This document shows positions 23,089 to 31,252 of a stretch of DNA of 59,258 nucleotides, piece by piece (position 1 is the first letter of the stretch; the number at the start of each line of letters is the position of its first letter). Position numbers and translations under genes: made by a program. Source of the DNA: Phycisphaerae bacterium (GTDB taxonomy: Bacteria; Planctomycetota; Phycisphaerae; SM23-33); the NCBI GenBank assembly GCA_009783465.1, contig WRDM01000012.1, forward strand, positions 1-59,258, given 5' to 3'. The notes below the pieces were generated by a model. That model saw only the letters and a list, made by a program, of their open reading frames with translations, did no database searches and was not told where the DNA came from.

Positions 23089-23862
23089 ATGACTTCCCGC
23101 GACGAGATCGTCATGTTTCTGGATGACACGCTTGGCATCGCCGCCGTGAAGGGGGATGACGGGGCGTGCAACGGGTTGCAGGTGCAGGGCGTTGCGGAGG
23201 TGCGGCGGGTCGGGCTGGCCGTCGACGCGTGCCTGGAGGCGTACGAGCGGGCGGTGGCGGCGGATTGCCAGATGCTGGTGACGCATCACGGAATGATCTG
23301 GGGCGGCATCAAGAGCATCACGGGGCGGATGTACGAGCACGTGAGTTTTCTCGTAAAGCACGGGCTGAATTTGTACGGGGCGCATCTGCCGTTGGACATG
23401 CATCCGGAATTGGGCAACAACGCGCAGTTGGCGAAGCTGCTGGGGCTTGCCGACGTCGCGCCGTTTGGCGAGTATCGTGGCGAGGTGATCGGGTTTTCGG
23501 GCACGTTGCCGCAGCCGGCGTCGCCGAAGGAGTTGGCCCGGCGGTTAAGCGATGCGTTGGGCGGCAGGCCTGTCGTGCTGGAGTTCGGCCCCGCGGAGGC
23601 GCGTCGCGTGGGCATCATCTCGGGCGGGGCGGCGGACGACGTCACTCAGGCGGCCCGCGCCGGTCTGGACGCGTACATCACCGGCGAGCCGATGCATTTT
23701 ACGTATCAACTCACCCGCGAATTGCACGCAAACATGATCTGCCTTGGCCATTATCATTCTGAAACACTTGGCGTCCGCGCGGTCGGCGCACGGCTGACGG
23801 AACGCTTCGGCATCGAGAGTGTGTTCCTGGACATCGCCGCGCCCGACGCGGGATGGACGTAG
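23089..23862 (+). CDS. Nif3-like dinuclear metal centre protein
   Basis: 257 residues, family-typical. AAGGAG lies six bases before the ATG. Motifs: NGLQVQG, MLVTHHGMIWGG with the paired His ligands, LYGAHLPLDMHPELGNNAQLA, and a C-terminal HYHSETLGVRAVG supplying the remaining metal ligands. Annotated in databases as GTP cyclohydrolase I type 2 homologue, but the physiological role is unsettled; a metal-dependent hydrolase or oligomeric scaffold is likely. Monocistronic between two ACCACAGAG repeats. Confidence 0.92.
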   Translation: MTSRDEIVMFLDDTLGIAAVKGDDGACNGLQVQGVAEVRRVGLAVDACLEAYERAVAADCQMLVTHHGMIWGGIKSITGRMYEHVSFLVKHGLNLYGAHLPLDMHPELGNNAQLAKLLGLADVAPFGEYRGEVIGFSGTLPQPASPKELARRLSDALGGRPVVLEFGPAEARRVGIISGGAADDVTQAARAGLDAYITGEPMHFTYQLTRELHANMICLGHYHSETLGVRAVGARLTERFGIESVFLDIAAPDAGWT

Positions 23863-23877
23863 GCACAAGGCACCTTC

Positions 23878-23913
23878 ATTATTACCACAGAGACACAGAG
23901 AACCACAGAGGTG
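23878..23913. repeat. ACCACAGAG-family single arm
   Basis: ATTACCACAGAGACACAGAG and following AACCACAGAGGTG form one arm, with no facing copy before the next gene. It is a solo or truncated member, located between the converging Nif3 gene and the minus-strand gene ending at 23926. Confidence 0.75.
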
Positions 23914-23925
23914 CCCTTTCCGGGG

Positions 23926-24987
23926 TCACTTCTTGCCGTCGGTCTTGGGCTTTGAGTCGTCTTTCTTGTCGTCCTTCTTCACATCCTGTTCGTCGTCGTC
24001 TTCCACGCCGAACGTTCTGCCGCCGTCCCGCTCATCGTCGCTGTCCTTATCTTTCCCCTTGACCTTGTCGTCGTCTTTGTCCTTGGCCTTGTCTTTGTCC
24101 TTATCGGCGTCTTTTTTGTCCGCGTCCTTTTTGGCGGCGGGTATTTTCAGGACGGTGGGTTTTGCGTCCTTCGGCGCCAGCCGGACGTCCGACAGCCAGA
24201 AGCCCTTGTCGTCGGTGACCGTGCGGATATACAGTTTTGTGGATTCGTCCTTGATGCCCTTGATTCTGGCGATGATCTGGGCCCGTTTCGTCGGGTGCAT
24301 CGCGATGGTATGTTCGATGTTGGTGGCGTCGGCGATGAGGAGGGCGGGGAGTCGGTTTTTGCCGTCGACAATCTCCGTCTGCTTGATGAACGTGCCGACC
24401 TCGGGGGGTTCGTACCGGGTGAGCGTCTTGACCACCGGCGGTTTGGCGGGGGTGGCCGTGATCACGATGCTGTCGCCGTCGGTCAGGTCTTCGATGAGCG
24501 TCTTGAATTCGTCCCGCGGGATCGCTCGACCCTGCTGGATCGTCGACGGCAGCACAAACTCGAAATTCTTGCCGAGCTTGGTGACCCGAAGGACCGCCGC
24601 GGCGCGATTGTTGATTTTGCGTTCGTCGAGGTCATAGTACAGGTAAACGTTTTCTTCTTCCTCGCCGGGCCTGAGTTCGTACGGCTCGGCCGCCACCACG
24701 ACGAACTTGCCCTCGCGGCGGGCGATGTCGATCGTCACGTAATCGCCGTTCCTGAGGTCCTTGAGGTCTTCGAGATCGCGGTTGGACACATCCAGCGACA
24801 GGTCGGCGGCCTGGTTGTTACTCAGCCGGACGACCTTCAGCATGGGCGTTCTGGTCGAGGCCCCCTTGAGGTCGACGAATCGGACCAGTTCGGTCTGGGT
24901 TCGTTCGACAGGCGGCACCTGGGCGTCGGCGTGGAAAGCCGTCACCAACGACACAACAGCGGCGAGGATCAGCACGTGGCGAACCAT
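23926..24987 (-). CDS. secreted hypothetical protein with Asp/Lys-rich tail
   Basis: 353 residues. Signal peptide MVRHVLILAAVVSLVTAFHA with cleavage near DAQV. AAGGAG lies six bases before the ATG. The body, residues 25-275, is beta-rich, with three segments resembling small barrel domains (VRFVDLKGAS..., GDYVTIDIARREGKFVVVAAE, GDSIVITATPAK). From about 280 the chain is almost entirely Asp and Lys (KKDADKKDADKDKDKAKDKD), a strongly charged disordered tail. No family recognised. It stands alone upstream of queG on the same strand. Possibly cell-envelope associated (inference). Confidence 0.75.
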   Translation of the reverse strand: MVRHVLILAAVVSLVTAFHADAQVPPVERTQTELVRFVDLKGASTRTPMLKVVRLSNNQAADLSLDVSNRDLEDLKDLRNGDYVTIDIARREGKFVVVAAEPYELRPGEEEENVYLYYDLDERKINNRAAAVLRVTKLGKNFEFVLPSTIQQGRAIPRDEFKTLIEDLTDGDSIVITATPAKPPVVKTLTRYEPPEVGTFIKQTEIVDGKNRLPALLIADATNIEHTIAMHPTKRAQIIARIKGIKDESTKLYIRTVTDDKGFWLSDVRLAPKDAKPTVLKIPAAKKDADKKDADKDKDKAKDKDDDKVKGKDKDSDDERDGGRTFGVEDDDEQDVKKDDKKDDSKPKTDGKK

Positions 24988-25089
24988 GGATGTCTCCTTA
25001 AACTCCAGGCGCAGCGCCCGGCGGCAGCGCCATTATACAGATAAACCCGCCCGCGGGCGATAAGGTTCGGTGGGAAATTCGGATGGGCA

Positions 25090-26187
25090 TCACCGACTCG
25101 CCAACATCGCCGCCAATGCGTTGCGTTGCCACATGCGCCACGTTGCGCGGCGGATTGCCCTGCCTCGCGTGGCGACGTCCCACTGGGACTCGTCCCATAC
25201 CAGCACATCATGCAAATCGATCGACGCCGGCCCGGCGAACTCCGCGTCGCCGGCGGGCAGGGCTTCTTCACAGCCCCCACGCTGTGGGAGATTGTGCGGA
25301 CAAACCTCCTGACACACATCGCAGCCGAACACGCGGTTACCGATGGCGGTCTCCATGTGCGACGGGAAATCGCCACGATTTTCAATGGTGTGATAACTCG
25401 CGCAGCGCCGCGCGTCGACCAGGCCGTCCGCACGCAACGCGCCCGTCGGGCACGCCGTCACGCATCGGCCACAACCGCCGCAGCCACGTGACGCGGGCGT
25501 CTCGCCCGCGTTGTGCATTCCATTGGCATGGACACTGGAAAGCGCCCCATCTCCTTCGCCGCCAGACGAGGGCGGGACGCTCTCGGGACACGCGGGCAAG
25601 ATGCCCGCGTCACGTGAAACGCCCACGTTTGCAAGCGGCGTGTCCGCCACCAGTTCCAGGTTACACACAATCTCCGCCAGCAGCACGTAACTGCCGAGGC
25701 CCGGCACAATCAGGCAGCCGTTTCGTCCGATCACGCCAAGCCCCGCCAACACGGCCAGCGACCGCTCCGCCACCGGCGCCGAATCCACAAACGCCCGCCC
25801 CTGAAATTCCGGCGCCCGCTCGCGGATAGCATCCATCAACGCGATAGCTCGCCGTTTGAGAACAACGTGATAATCGCGGCCTCGCGCATAACGGGCGATC
25901 ACGCCACGTGACGCGGGCGTCCCGCCCGCGTCACGTTCCACCGGCGCGTACGCGACGGCTAAACAAATCACGCTTCGCGCCCCCGGCACCAGTTTCGACG
26001 GATCCTTGCGAAACTCGACGTGGTTGGCCAAATACGCCATCTCCGCGTGCAACCCCTCGGCGAGAAAACGAACCAGCCGCTCGGCAACGGAGGACGGCAA
26101 CGCACTCGCCGACGTCACGCCAACTCGCGAAAACCCGTGGGAAATCGCGGCAGATTTAATCCAAGTTGTTAACTCGTGCGATGTCAT
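25090..26187 (-). CDS. queG: epoxyqueuosine reductase, carrying two repeat-derived insertions
   Basis: 365 residues from MTSHELTTWIKSA; the frame runs further upstream only through a hairpin repeat. It reduces epoxyqueuosine to queuosine in tRNA, using cobalamin and two 4Fe-4S clusters. Visible: FVDSAPVAERSLAVLAGLG with the catalytic Asp, GVIGRNGCLIVPGLGSYVLL, and cluster motifs CGGCGRCVTACPTGAL and CDVCQEVCPHN. Residues about 85-94 (RDAGGTPASR) and 192-234 (RDAGILPACP...GETPASR) are encoded by palindromic repeats. The second insert falls just before the first cluster motif, after the LVADTPL strand. Both keep the frame, so the protein may still work. Confidence 0.9.
   Translation of the reverse strand: MTSHELTTWIKSAAISHGFSRVGVTSASALPSSVAERLVRFLAEGLHAEMAYLANHVEFRKDPSKLVPGARSVICLAVAYAPVERDAGGTPASRGVIARYARGRDYHVVLKRRAIALMDAIRERAPEFQGRAFVDSAPVAERSLAVLAGLGVIGRNGCLIVPGLGSYVLLAEIVCNLELVADTPLANVGVSRDAGILPACPESVPPSSGGEGDGALSSVHANGMHNAGETPASRGCGGCGRCVTACPTGALRADGLVDARRCASYHTIENRGDFPSHMETAIGNRVFGCDVCQEVCPHNLPQRGGCEEALPAGDAEFAGPASIDLHDVLVWDESQWDVATRGRAIRRATWRMWQRNALAAMLASR
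25487..25614. repeat. 128-bp composite palindromic element, in-frame copy in queG
   Basis: Runs from CGTGACGCGGGCGTCTCGCC to AAGATGCCCGCGTCACG, exactly the length of the iorA and DUF6677 copies. Relative to the host gene it is in the same orientation and frame as in iorA. The spacer (CATTCCATTGGCATGG and following) has diverged but keeps its length. Confidence 0.92.
25907..25935. repeat. 29-bp perfect hairpin inserted in frame in queG
   Basis: CGTGACGCGGGCG, loop TCC, CGCCCGCGTCACG: a perfect 13-bp stem. Read on the minus strand it gives RDAGGTPASR. It is the single-hairpin unit of the larger 128-bp element. A comparable unit is in the propeller gene at 49331-49359. Confidence 0.93.
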
Positions 26188-26199
26188 ACCGACGTAAAT

Positions 26200-26289
26200 A
26201 TGGCTCCGCCTGTTTGCGTTGCTGAATGTTGTGTAAGGCAAAACATTCTTTTGTACGGAATGTCCTGCAACGCAAACAGGCAGAGCCAT
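26200..26289. repeat. RAYT-type hairpin, GGCTCCGCC variant, upstream of queG
   Basis: ATGGCTCCGCCTGTTTGCGT facing ACGCAAACAGGCAGAGCCAT, total 90 bp, with inner arms GAATGTTGTG / GGAATGTCCTGC partly paired. It starts 12 bp upstream of the queG start codon, so it lies in the queG leader or promoter region. Confidence 0.87.
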
Positions 26290-26316
26290 CGCGTTGCTCG
26301 CGCCGGCCTCGACGTT

Positions 26317-27519
26317 CTACTTGATCAGCTTCGCCCCGCCGAGCGTCACGTGATCCCCGACGTCCACCTTGTCCGCGCCGTACTCCACGCGGATGGTGAG
26401 CGTCTTCACGCCGTCGAGTTTCAGCCGCACCATCACGGGATCGTCCTTGCCCGTCAGGTCGAGCGGCGCGTCCAACTCCTTGCCGTCGCCCAGAAACGTC
26501 AGCCGGGCGTTGCCGGCGGGCTTGGCGGATTCGTCAATCCCCGCTGCCGTCACGAATTGTTTGTACTGACCGTCGAGTTTATACGTCAGCTCACAAAAGC
26601 TGTGCAGCCCCAGGCCGCTCGCGTGGACCGTCGACCCCAGCCGTAACGGCCCGCCCGTCGTCGAGCGATTTTTCTGATACGGCGTCGCCAAACCCAGCAG
26701 GCCGTGTTCCTTCACCGAGGCCGGCTCCAGCGACGACAACGCCGTCACGCGCTGGTTCCACAGCCGCAAGCTGGTGATCGCGCTCTGCCCGACCGTCAGC
26801 GTGCCCAGTTCCCGACTCGTCAGTTCGCACGTGCCGCCCTTGAGCGTGATACTCTCGAATTCCACCTGCGCCCCGAGGCCGTCGCGGAGCATCGCCCGCC
26901 CGATCGTGGGCTTGGCTTCGCCGATCGCGGCCAGCCGAATCGCCAGCACGTTCGCGCGGGCAACCTTCACATCCTGCTCGTTCCGCGTGAACGTCACCGT
27001 GTCGGACGTGATGCTCTTGATCACGCCCTGGAGCGGCCAATAGTCGCCCGCCTTCCGCTGCACGACCACGGTGTCCAGCGACTTGTCCTCGATCTTCATT
27101 CGGCCGCAGACGCGGAGGGCCTCGGCGGCGGTCTTGCCCGACGGCGGCAGATACAGCCACGCCACCGCGGACATGTCCAACTCCGTGCCCTTGCCCAGCA
27201 GCGGACTGTTGAATTTGAGTTTCGACCCCGTCGACGACAGGTCGCTCACCGTCAGCATCGACCCCGACGGCGTGACCAGCACGGCCTGTGCGTTGCGCGT
27301 CATCAACTCGACATCCGCGAGCACGTCGATCCGGTCGATGTCGTCCAACGCAAACGTCCGCGGCTCCTGGCCATCCATCTCGATCGTCACCCCGTCGGCG
27401 GAAATCGCGACCACCTGCCCGACGATCGTATGCGAATCAACCGTGACAATCGTATCGGCCCAGGCGGGGATGCAGGCACAGGCGGTGCAGAGTATGGCGA
27501 TAATCCAACGTGTTAACAT
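26317..27519 (-). CDS. secreted NPCBM/NEW2-domain protein
   Basis: 400 residues from MLTRWIIAILCTACACIPAWA, a signal peptide; AAGGAAAAT precedes the ATG, and an in-frame ATG nine codons earlier is less likely. The N-terminal two thirds contains repeated short beta motifs of an SH3-like kind (VDSHTIVGQVVAISADGVTIEM; VIKSITSDTVTFTRNEQDV). The C-terminal ~145 residues fit the NPCBM carbohydrate-binding fold: LRLGSTVHASGLGLHSFCELTYKL, then ARLTFLGDGKEL and LTIRVEYG. It probably binds glycan at the cell surface. Last member of the minus-strand envelope-protein block, separated from it by a nested repeat. Confidence 0.85.
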   Translation of the reverse strand: MLTRWIIAILCTACACIPAWADTIVTVDSHTIVGQVVAISADGVTIEMDGQEPRTFALDDIDRIDVLADVELMTRNAQAVLVTPSGSMLTVSDLSSTGSKLKFNSPLLGKGTELDMSAVAWLYLPPSGKTAAEALRVCGRMKIEDKSLDTVVVQRKAGDYWPLQGVIKSITSDTVTFTRNEQDVKVARANVLAIRLAAIGEAKPTIGRAMLRDGLGAQVEFESITLKGGTCELTSRELGTLTVGQSAITSLRLWNQRVTALSSLEPASVKEHGLLGLATPYQKNRSTTGGPLRLGSTVHASGLGLHSFCELTYKLDGQYKQFVTAAGIDESAKPAGNARLTFLGDGKELDAPLDLTGKDDPVMVRLKLDGVKTLTIRVEYGADKVDVGDHVTLGGAKLIK

Positions 27520-27535
27520 GATTTTCCTTGTCGCG

Positions 27536-27748
27536 TTTTTTACCACAGAGACACAGAGGATACAGAGAGGTTGTCACACGAACTCGACAACTGTTCGCGA
27601 TGGCTTACCTCTTTGCGCTGTAGGACGTTCTGTACGAACGAACATTTTATGGTCCACAACATCGTACATCGCAAAGAGGCTAGCCCTCGCGAACGGTTGT
27701 CGTCTACCAACATCCACTCTCTGCGCTCTCTGTGTCTCTGTGGTAAAA
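27536..27748. repeat. three-level nested element (ACCACAGAG / CGACAACTGTTCGCGA / RAYT hairpin)
   Basis: Outer arms TTTTTACCACAGAGACACAG (27536 on) and CTCTCTGTGTCTCTGTGG (ending 27748); middle arms CGACAACTGTTCGCGA and TCGCGAACGGTTGTCG; inner hairpin TGGCTTACCTCTTTGCGCTG / CGCAAAGAGGCTAGCCC at 27601-27685. It has the same plan as 2784-2943 and 54389-54603. It starts within the ribosome-site region of the NPCBM gene and ends one base before the stop region of the next gene. Confidence 0.9.
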
Positions 27749-27749
27749 C

Positions 27750-28961
27750 TCACCGTCCCTCGGAGACCGCTCGTCGCGTGTCGCGGATGGTGCTTTCCTG
27801 GCGTTCGCTGGTGAGGCGTTTGATCTGTTCCTGAAGTTGCGCGCGTTTTTCCGGGGGCAGGGCGGCCCAGTCGCTATTTTCGTCGGACTTGTATTCTTCG
27901 CTCAGTCGGGCGGCCCGGCTGGTGTCTCCGGCGCGGAGCACGCTGTCGGCTGCGGGCTTCGACGGATTCGGCGACGCCTTGTTGCCCTGGCCCTCGCCGG
28001 GCTTTTTGCCCTGGCTCTCGCCCTCACCTTCGCAGGGTTTCTGGTCCTTCTTTTGGCCTTCGCATTCGCTTTGACATTGCTGATCCTGGGCAACGCGAAT
28101 CAGGTCGTCCAGCAGCGCGATAATCTCCTGCTGTTTGTCGCGGGTCTCCTGGCCGCTGTCGGTAACGTACAGCCGTTCCTTGACGTCGCCCATCAGCTTC
28201 GCCACCGTGCCCAGCGGATCGCCGTACGTCTGCGTCATCTTCTCGAGCTTGCGGAGAATCTCGTCGATCGTGTCAAGATCCAGCGTCAGGCTGTAATTCC
28301 TCAGCAGGTAGGCATACGCCTGCATGGCGTACATGCCGCGGCCGTTGCGTTCGAACATCGCGGCCATGCGGATGGAACTTTCGCAGGCGAAGCTCACGCG
28401 GTCGTAGATTTTCGAGAGGATCAGCGAGTAGGCGTCGGCGGCGTCCTCGATGTTGCCGGTCTGTTCCAGGCAGACCGCCCGGATGTACGCCGCCGACGCG
28501 TTGAGGTACGTCGACTGTTCGTTCACGAGCGGCTCGGCCTTGGCGGCGGCTTCGGCGTATTTTTTGTCCGAGTACAGTTTGTAGACGTCGCCGAATTTCT
28601 TGTCGAGCCTGGCGTACGCGCGCACGATGCGGTCGATGTTATCGGCCTGCGTGTCCAGGGGCTTATCGCGGAGAATCCGCGTCGCCTCGTCCATCGCGGT
28701 CGGCGAATACATTTTGTTTTCCATCTCCGCGATGGCCAACTCGCGCTCCAGCGTCAGCCGACGTTTATTGGCATTGGCGATGGCCTTCTCCAGCTCGGCG
28801 GGATCAATATCCATCAGCCCGGCGAACGGGTCCTCGACCTTCGGCACCAGCGGATCGACCGCCGGCGTGGCGGGGCCGGCTTCGTCCACATCCGCCCACG
28901 CCGTCACGCCCGTCATCGCCATCGCCGCCGCCATCATCACCGTCAGAATGCGAACGTTCAT
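27750..28961 (-). CDS. secreted helical-repeat (TPR-like) protein
   Basis: 403 residues. Signal peptide MNVRILTVMMAAAMAMTGVTAWA. The middle (about 110-270) consists of paired helices rich in Ala/Tyr/Leu (KKYAEAAAKAEPLVNEQ, GNIEDAADAYSLILSKIYD, GMYAMQAYAYLLRNY) resembling TPR units. From about 300 a Glu/Gly/Lys/Gln-rich linker (CEGEGESQGKKPGEGQGNK) leads to a short helical tail (LPPEKRAQLQEQIKRLTSERQ). Its start overlaps the stop of the coiled-coil gene upstream by four bases, so the two are coupled. Likely a periplasmic scaffold partner of that protein (inference). Confidence 0.8.
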   Translation of the reverse strand: MNVRILTVMMAAAMAMTGVTAWADVDEAGPATPAVDPLVPKVEDPFAGLMDIDPAELEKAIANANKRRLTLERELAIAEMENKMYSPTAMDEATRILRDKPLDTQADNIDRIVRAYARLDKKFGDVYKLYSDKKYAEAAAKAEPLVNEQSTYLNASAAYIRAVCLEQTGNIEDAADAYSLILSKIYDRVSFACESSIRMAAMFERNGRGMYAMQAYAYLLRNYSLTLDLDTIDEILRKLEKMTQTYGDPLGTVAKLMGDVKERLYVTDSGQETRDKQQEIIALLDDLIRVAQDQQCQSECEGQKKDQKPCEGEGESQGKKPGEGQGNKASPNPSKPAADSVLRAGDTSRAARLSEEYKSDENSDWAALPPEKRAQLQEQIKRLTSERQESTIRDTRRAVSEGR

Positions 28962-31204
28962 TGCGGACCTCCCGGCTGTTGCTGCATCTTGCCTTTGAGT
29001 TCAATCGCCATGTTTTCCACTTCCTTCTGCTTGCCCGACAGCCGCTCGTGCTGCGTCTTGACCTGCTCGGCCGGCAGAAGGTTCTTCTCTTTCACCGTCG
29101 CCACCGTCTCCGTGCGGGCGTTGATGTCCAACTGGAGACTCTTCAACATTTTCAACTCCGCCACCGGAGGCACGAGCGGGGCTTGCCCGCCTCCGCCACC
29201 GCCTCCACCGCCACCGCCCTGCTGCTTGCGACGCTGCTGCTCCTGCTTCAACGCGTCGATCATGCCCTGGAGATTCTTCTCGATCTGGCTTTGAATGGCC
29301 TGCGTCAATTGGCCAGTCTGTTTGTCGCCGAGCATATTCTGCACGTCGCGAAGGTCCACTTCAACCTGTTTGAGCACCTGCGGAAACACCGCCGTCGTGC
29401 CCTCGTCCGTGAGCATCTTGATGATCTTCACCGCCTCGTCGCCAAGCCGGCCTTCCTCGCTGGAGAGCTTCGCCAGCGCGAGTTCCTCGGCCCGACTCCA
29501 TTCTTGTCCATCGGCCTGTTTGCCGTCAAGGTTTCGCGTCTCCGCCGAAACCGACTTTTGCGAATGGAGCATCTTGCCCAGCAGGTCGATGATCCGCGCG
29601 ATGGCCTGCTCCTGCTGCTGCTGCTCGGCCTTGGCGATCTCCTGCGCGAGCTTCTCGCGGGCCTTCTCCATCTCGTCCTTGGCGTCCTTTTGATCCTTCT
29701 CGCCGCTGGGCCCGCCCGAGCCGCCGCCCTGACTCATCTTGCCCGCGGCGCTTCGGGCGCTCCGCGAGGCGCTGTCCATGTTCTCCTTGCCCGGAGCGCC
29801 GTTGGGACTCGTCTCGGTCTTCTGCGACATCCGATCCGCCAACTCCTGCGCGCCCTGGGCGATCTCCTCCTGCTTCTTCGTGTTCTCCGGGTCGACCTTG
29901 GCCATCTCCTCAATCTTACGCGACAGCTCCGCCAGCTTGCGAAGCTCGTCCTCCGTCAACTTCTTCAACGCCTCCTGCTGGTGCCCCTTCGCCGACTGCG
30001 TGTTCTGGCCCTTGAGACTCTCGCTGGCCTTGGCCATGTCGCCGGCAGCGCCCTCCGTCCGCGACGTGTCGTGCGACTGCCCGCTCTGGGCGGACACGTC
30101 CTTGACATCCTTGTTCACCGCGTCCAGCCGATCCTTCAACTCGTCCTGCTTCGTCGCCACCGCGTCGGCGGGCGTGTTGCCGCCGGTCTTCGCCATCGCG
30201 TCGGCAATGGCCTGCTGGGCCTTCTTCAAATTGTGCAAGGCCGCGTCCTGATCGTCCGCCGCCGCATTGGCGGACGCCGACGTGGATTTGCTCAAATTGT
30301 CCGCCGCCGCCTTCATGTTGCCGGCCGCGCTTTTGGTGCTCTGCGACGCGGCCTGGGCCGCCTTCGGATCGCCGCCGCTCTTCTCCAACGCCTCCGTCAC
30401 CGCCGGATCCTTCGCCGCCTCCGCCATCGTCGCGGCCAGCTCCTCCGACAATTTCCCAAGATCACGCTGCTGCTCGCCGTTAAACGCCAGCCTGCCGATC
30501 TCGTCACGATCGGTGCCCTCGCGAAGCTGCGTCTGCTTCTCGATAATCTTGTCGAGCTGCTCCTTGATCTCGCCCAGTTTTTTCAAGGCCGGGTCGCCCT
30601 CGCCCAACTTGCCGGTTTCGTCCAACAGCTTCTGCTGCTCGGCGGCGATTTCTTTGAGTTCCCGCATCGCGTTGTCGAGTTTGTCCTTGAGATCCTTGGC
30701 GTTGTTGGCGACGTGCTGCTTGTCGATCTGCTGTTTCTGTTCGACGATCAGCCCTTCGAGGTCCTTGAGCATCTGCTTCCAGGCGTCGATGTCCTTCTTG
30801 TTAGGCCCGTCGACGTTGCGGATTTTGTCCAGGACCGCTTTCATGTCCTGGATGATCGTCGCGTGGCGGATGGCGGCGTCGCCGGCGAGGTTGTTTTCCA
30901 TGTCCGCGATGGCGGCCTGGAGGGAATCGGTGAGCTTGCGGATGTCGATTTCCTCCGCCGCCAGCTTCAGCGCGGCCGCGGCGGCGGGCTCGGTCTTTTC
31001 AATCGCGTCCGCCAGCGTTTTCATCGACATCTTGAGTTTCTCGACCTGCCGCATCGTGGCCCGGTCCCGCACCGCCGCCCCCGCCAACTCCGGGTGCGTC
31101 TCGACCTCCTTCGACTCCCCCGCCGGCGGCGCCACCTGCCCCCACGCCGACGGCGACGCCAAAACCGTCACCAGCAGTATCGTGACTATAATCCAATGGT
31201 TCAT
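28958..31204 (-). CDS. secreted long coiled-coil protein (DUF4175 C-terminal-like)
   Basis: 748 residues. Signal peptide MNHWIIVTILLVTVLASPSAWG. GAGGAC lies before the ATG. The rest is almost wholly alpha-helical, rich in Gln, Lys, Glu and Ala with many heptad-like stretches (KLGEIKEQLDKIIEKQTQLRE; EKAREKLAQEIAKAEQQQQE), ending in a poly-Gly run of eleven residues near 685 and a terminal helix. This composition resembles the C-terminal half of DUF4175 proteins, whose N-terminal membrane half resembles the gene immediately upstream (31253-33568), so the two may be a split version (inference). Confidence 0.78.
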   Translation of the reverse strand: MNHWIIVTILLVTVLASPSAWGQVAPPAGESKEVETHPELAGAAVRDRATMRQVEKLKMSMKTLADAIEKTEPAAAAALKLAAEEIDIRKLTDSLQAAIADMENNLAGDAAIRHATIIQDMKAVLDKIRNVDGPNKKDIDAWKQMLKDLEGLIVEQKQQIDKQHVANNAKDLKDKLDNAMRELKEIAAEQQKLLDETGKLGEGDPALKKLGEIKEQLDKIIEKQTQLREGTDRDEIGRLAFNGEQQRDLGKLSEELAATMAEAAKDPAVTEALEKSGGDPKAAQAASQSTKSAAGNMKAAADNLSKSTSASANAAADDQDAALHNLKKAQQAIADAMAKTGGNTPADAVATKQDELKDRLDAVNKDVKDVSAQSGQSHDTSRTEGAAGDMAKASESLKGQNTQSAKGHQQEALKKLTEDELRKLAELSRKIEEMAKVDPENTKKQEEIAQGAQELADRMSQKTETSPNGAPGKENMDSASRSARSAAGKMSQGGGSGGPSGEKDQKDAKDEMEKAREKLAQEIAKAEQQQQEQAIARIIDLLGKMLHSQKSVSAETRNLDGKQADGQEWSRAEELALAKLSSEEGRLGDEAVKIIKMLTDEGTTAVFPQVLKQVEVDLRDVQNMLGDKQTGQLTQAIQSQIEKNLQGMIDALKQEQQRRKQQGGGGGGGGGGGQAPLVPPVAELKMLKSLQLDINARTETVATVKEKNLLPAEQVKTQHERLSGKQKEVENMAIELKGKMQQQPGGPQ

Positions 31205-31252
31205 CGCTTGTCCTCGGTTGATTCGTTAACGAATCAACGAATTAACGTCTAC

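Noticed and set aside
23853-24062. Peptides like YHRDTENHRG or FTTETQRIQRG in short frames
   Set aside because: Translations of the ACCACAGAGACACAGAG arms. They occur at every copy of that repeat in different frames and mark repeat DNA rather than genes.
29130-29215. G/C homopolymer-rich codons (poly-Gly run) in the coiled-coil gene as a possible frameshift or assembly fault
   Set aside because: The frame stays open on both sides, and the poly-Gly run is a plausible flexible linker before the terminal helix.
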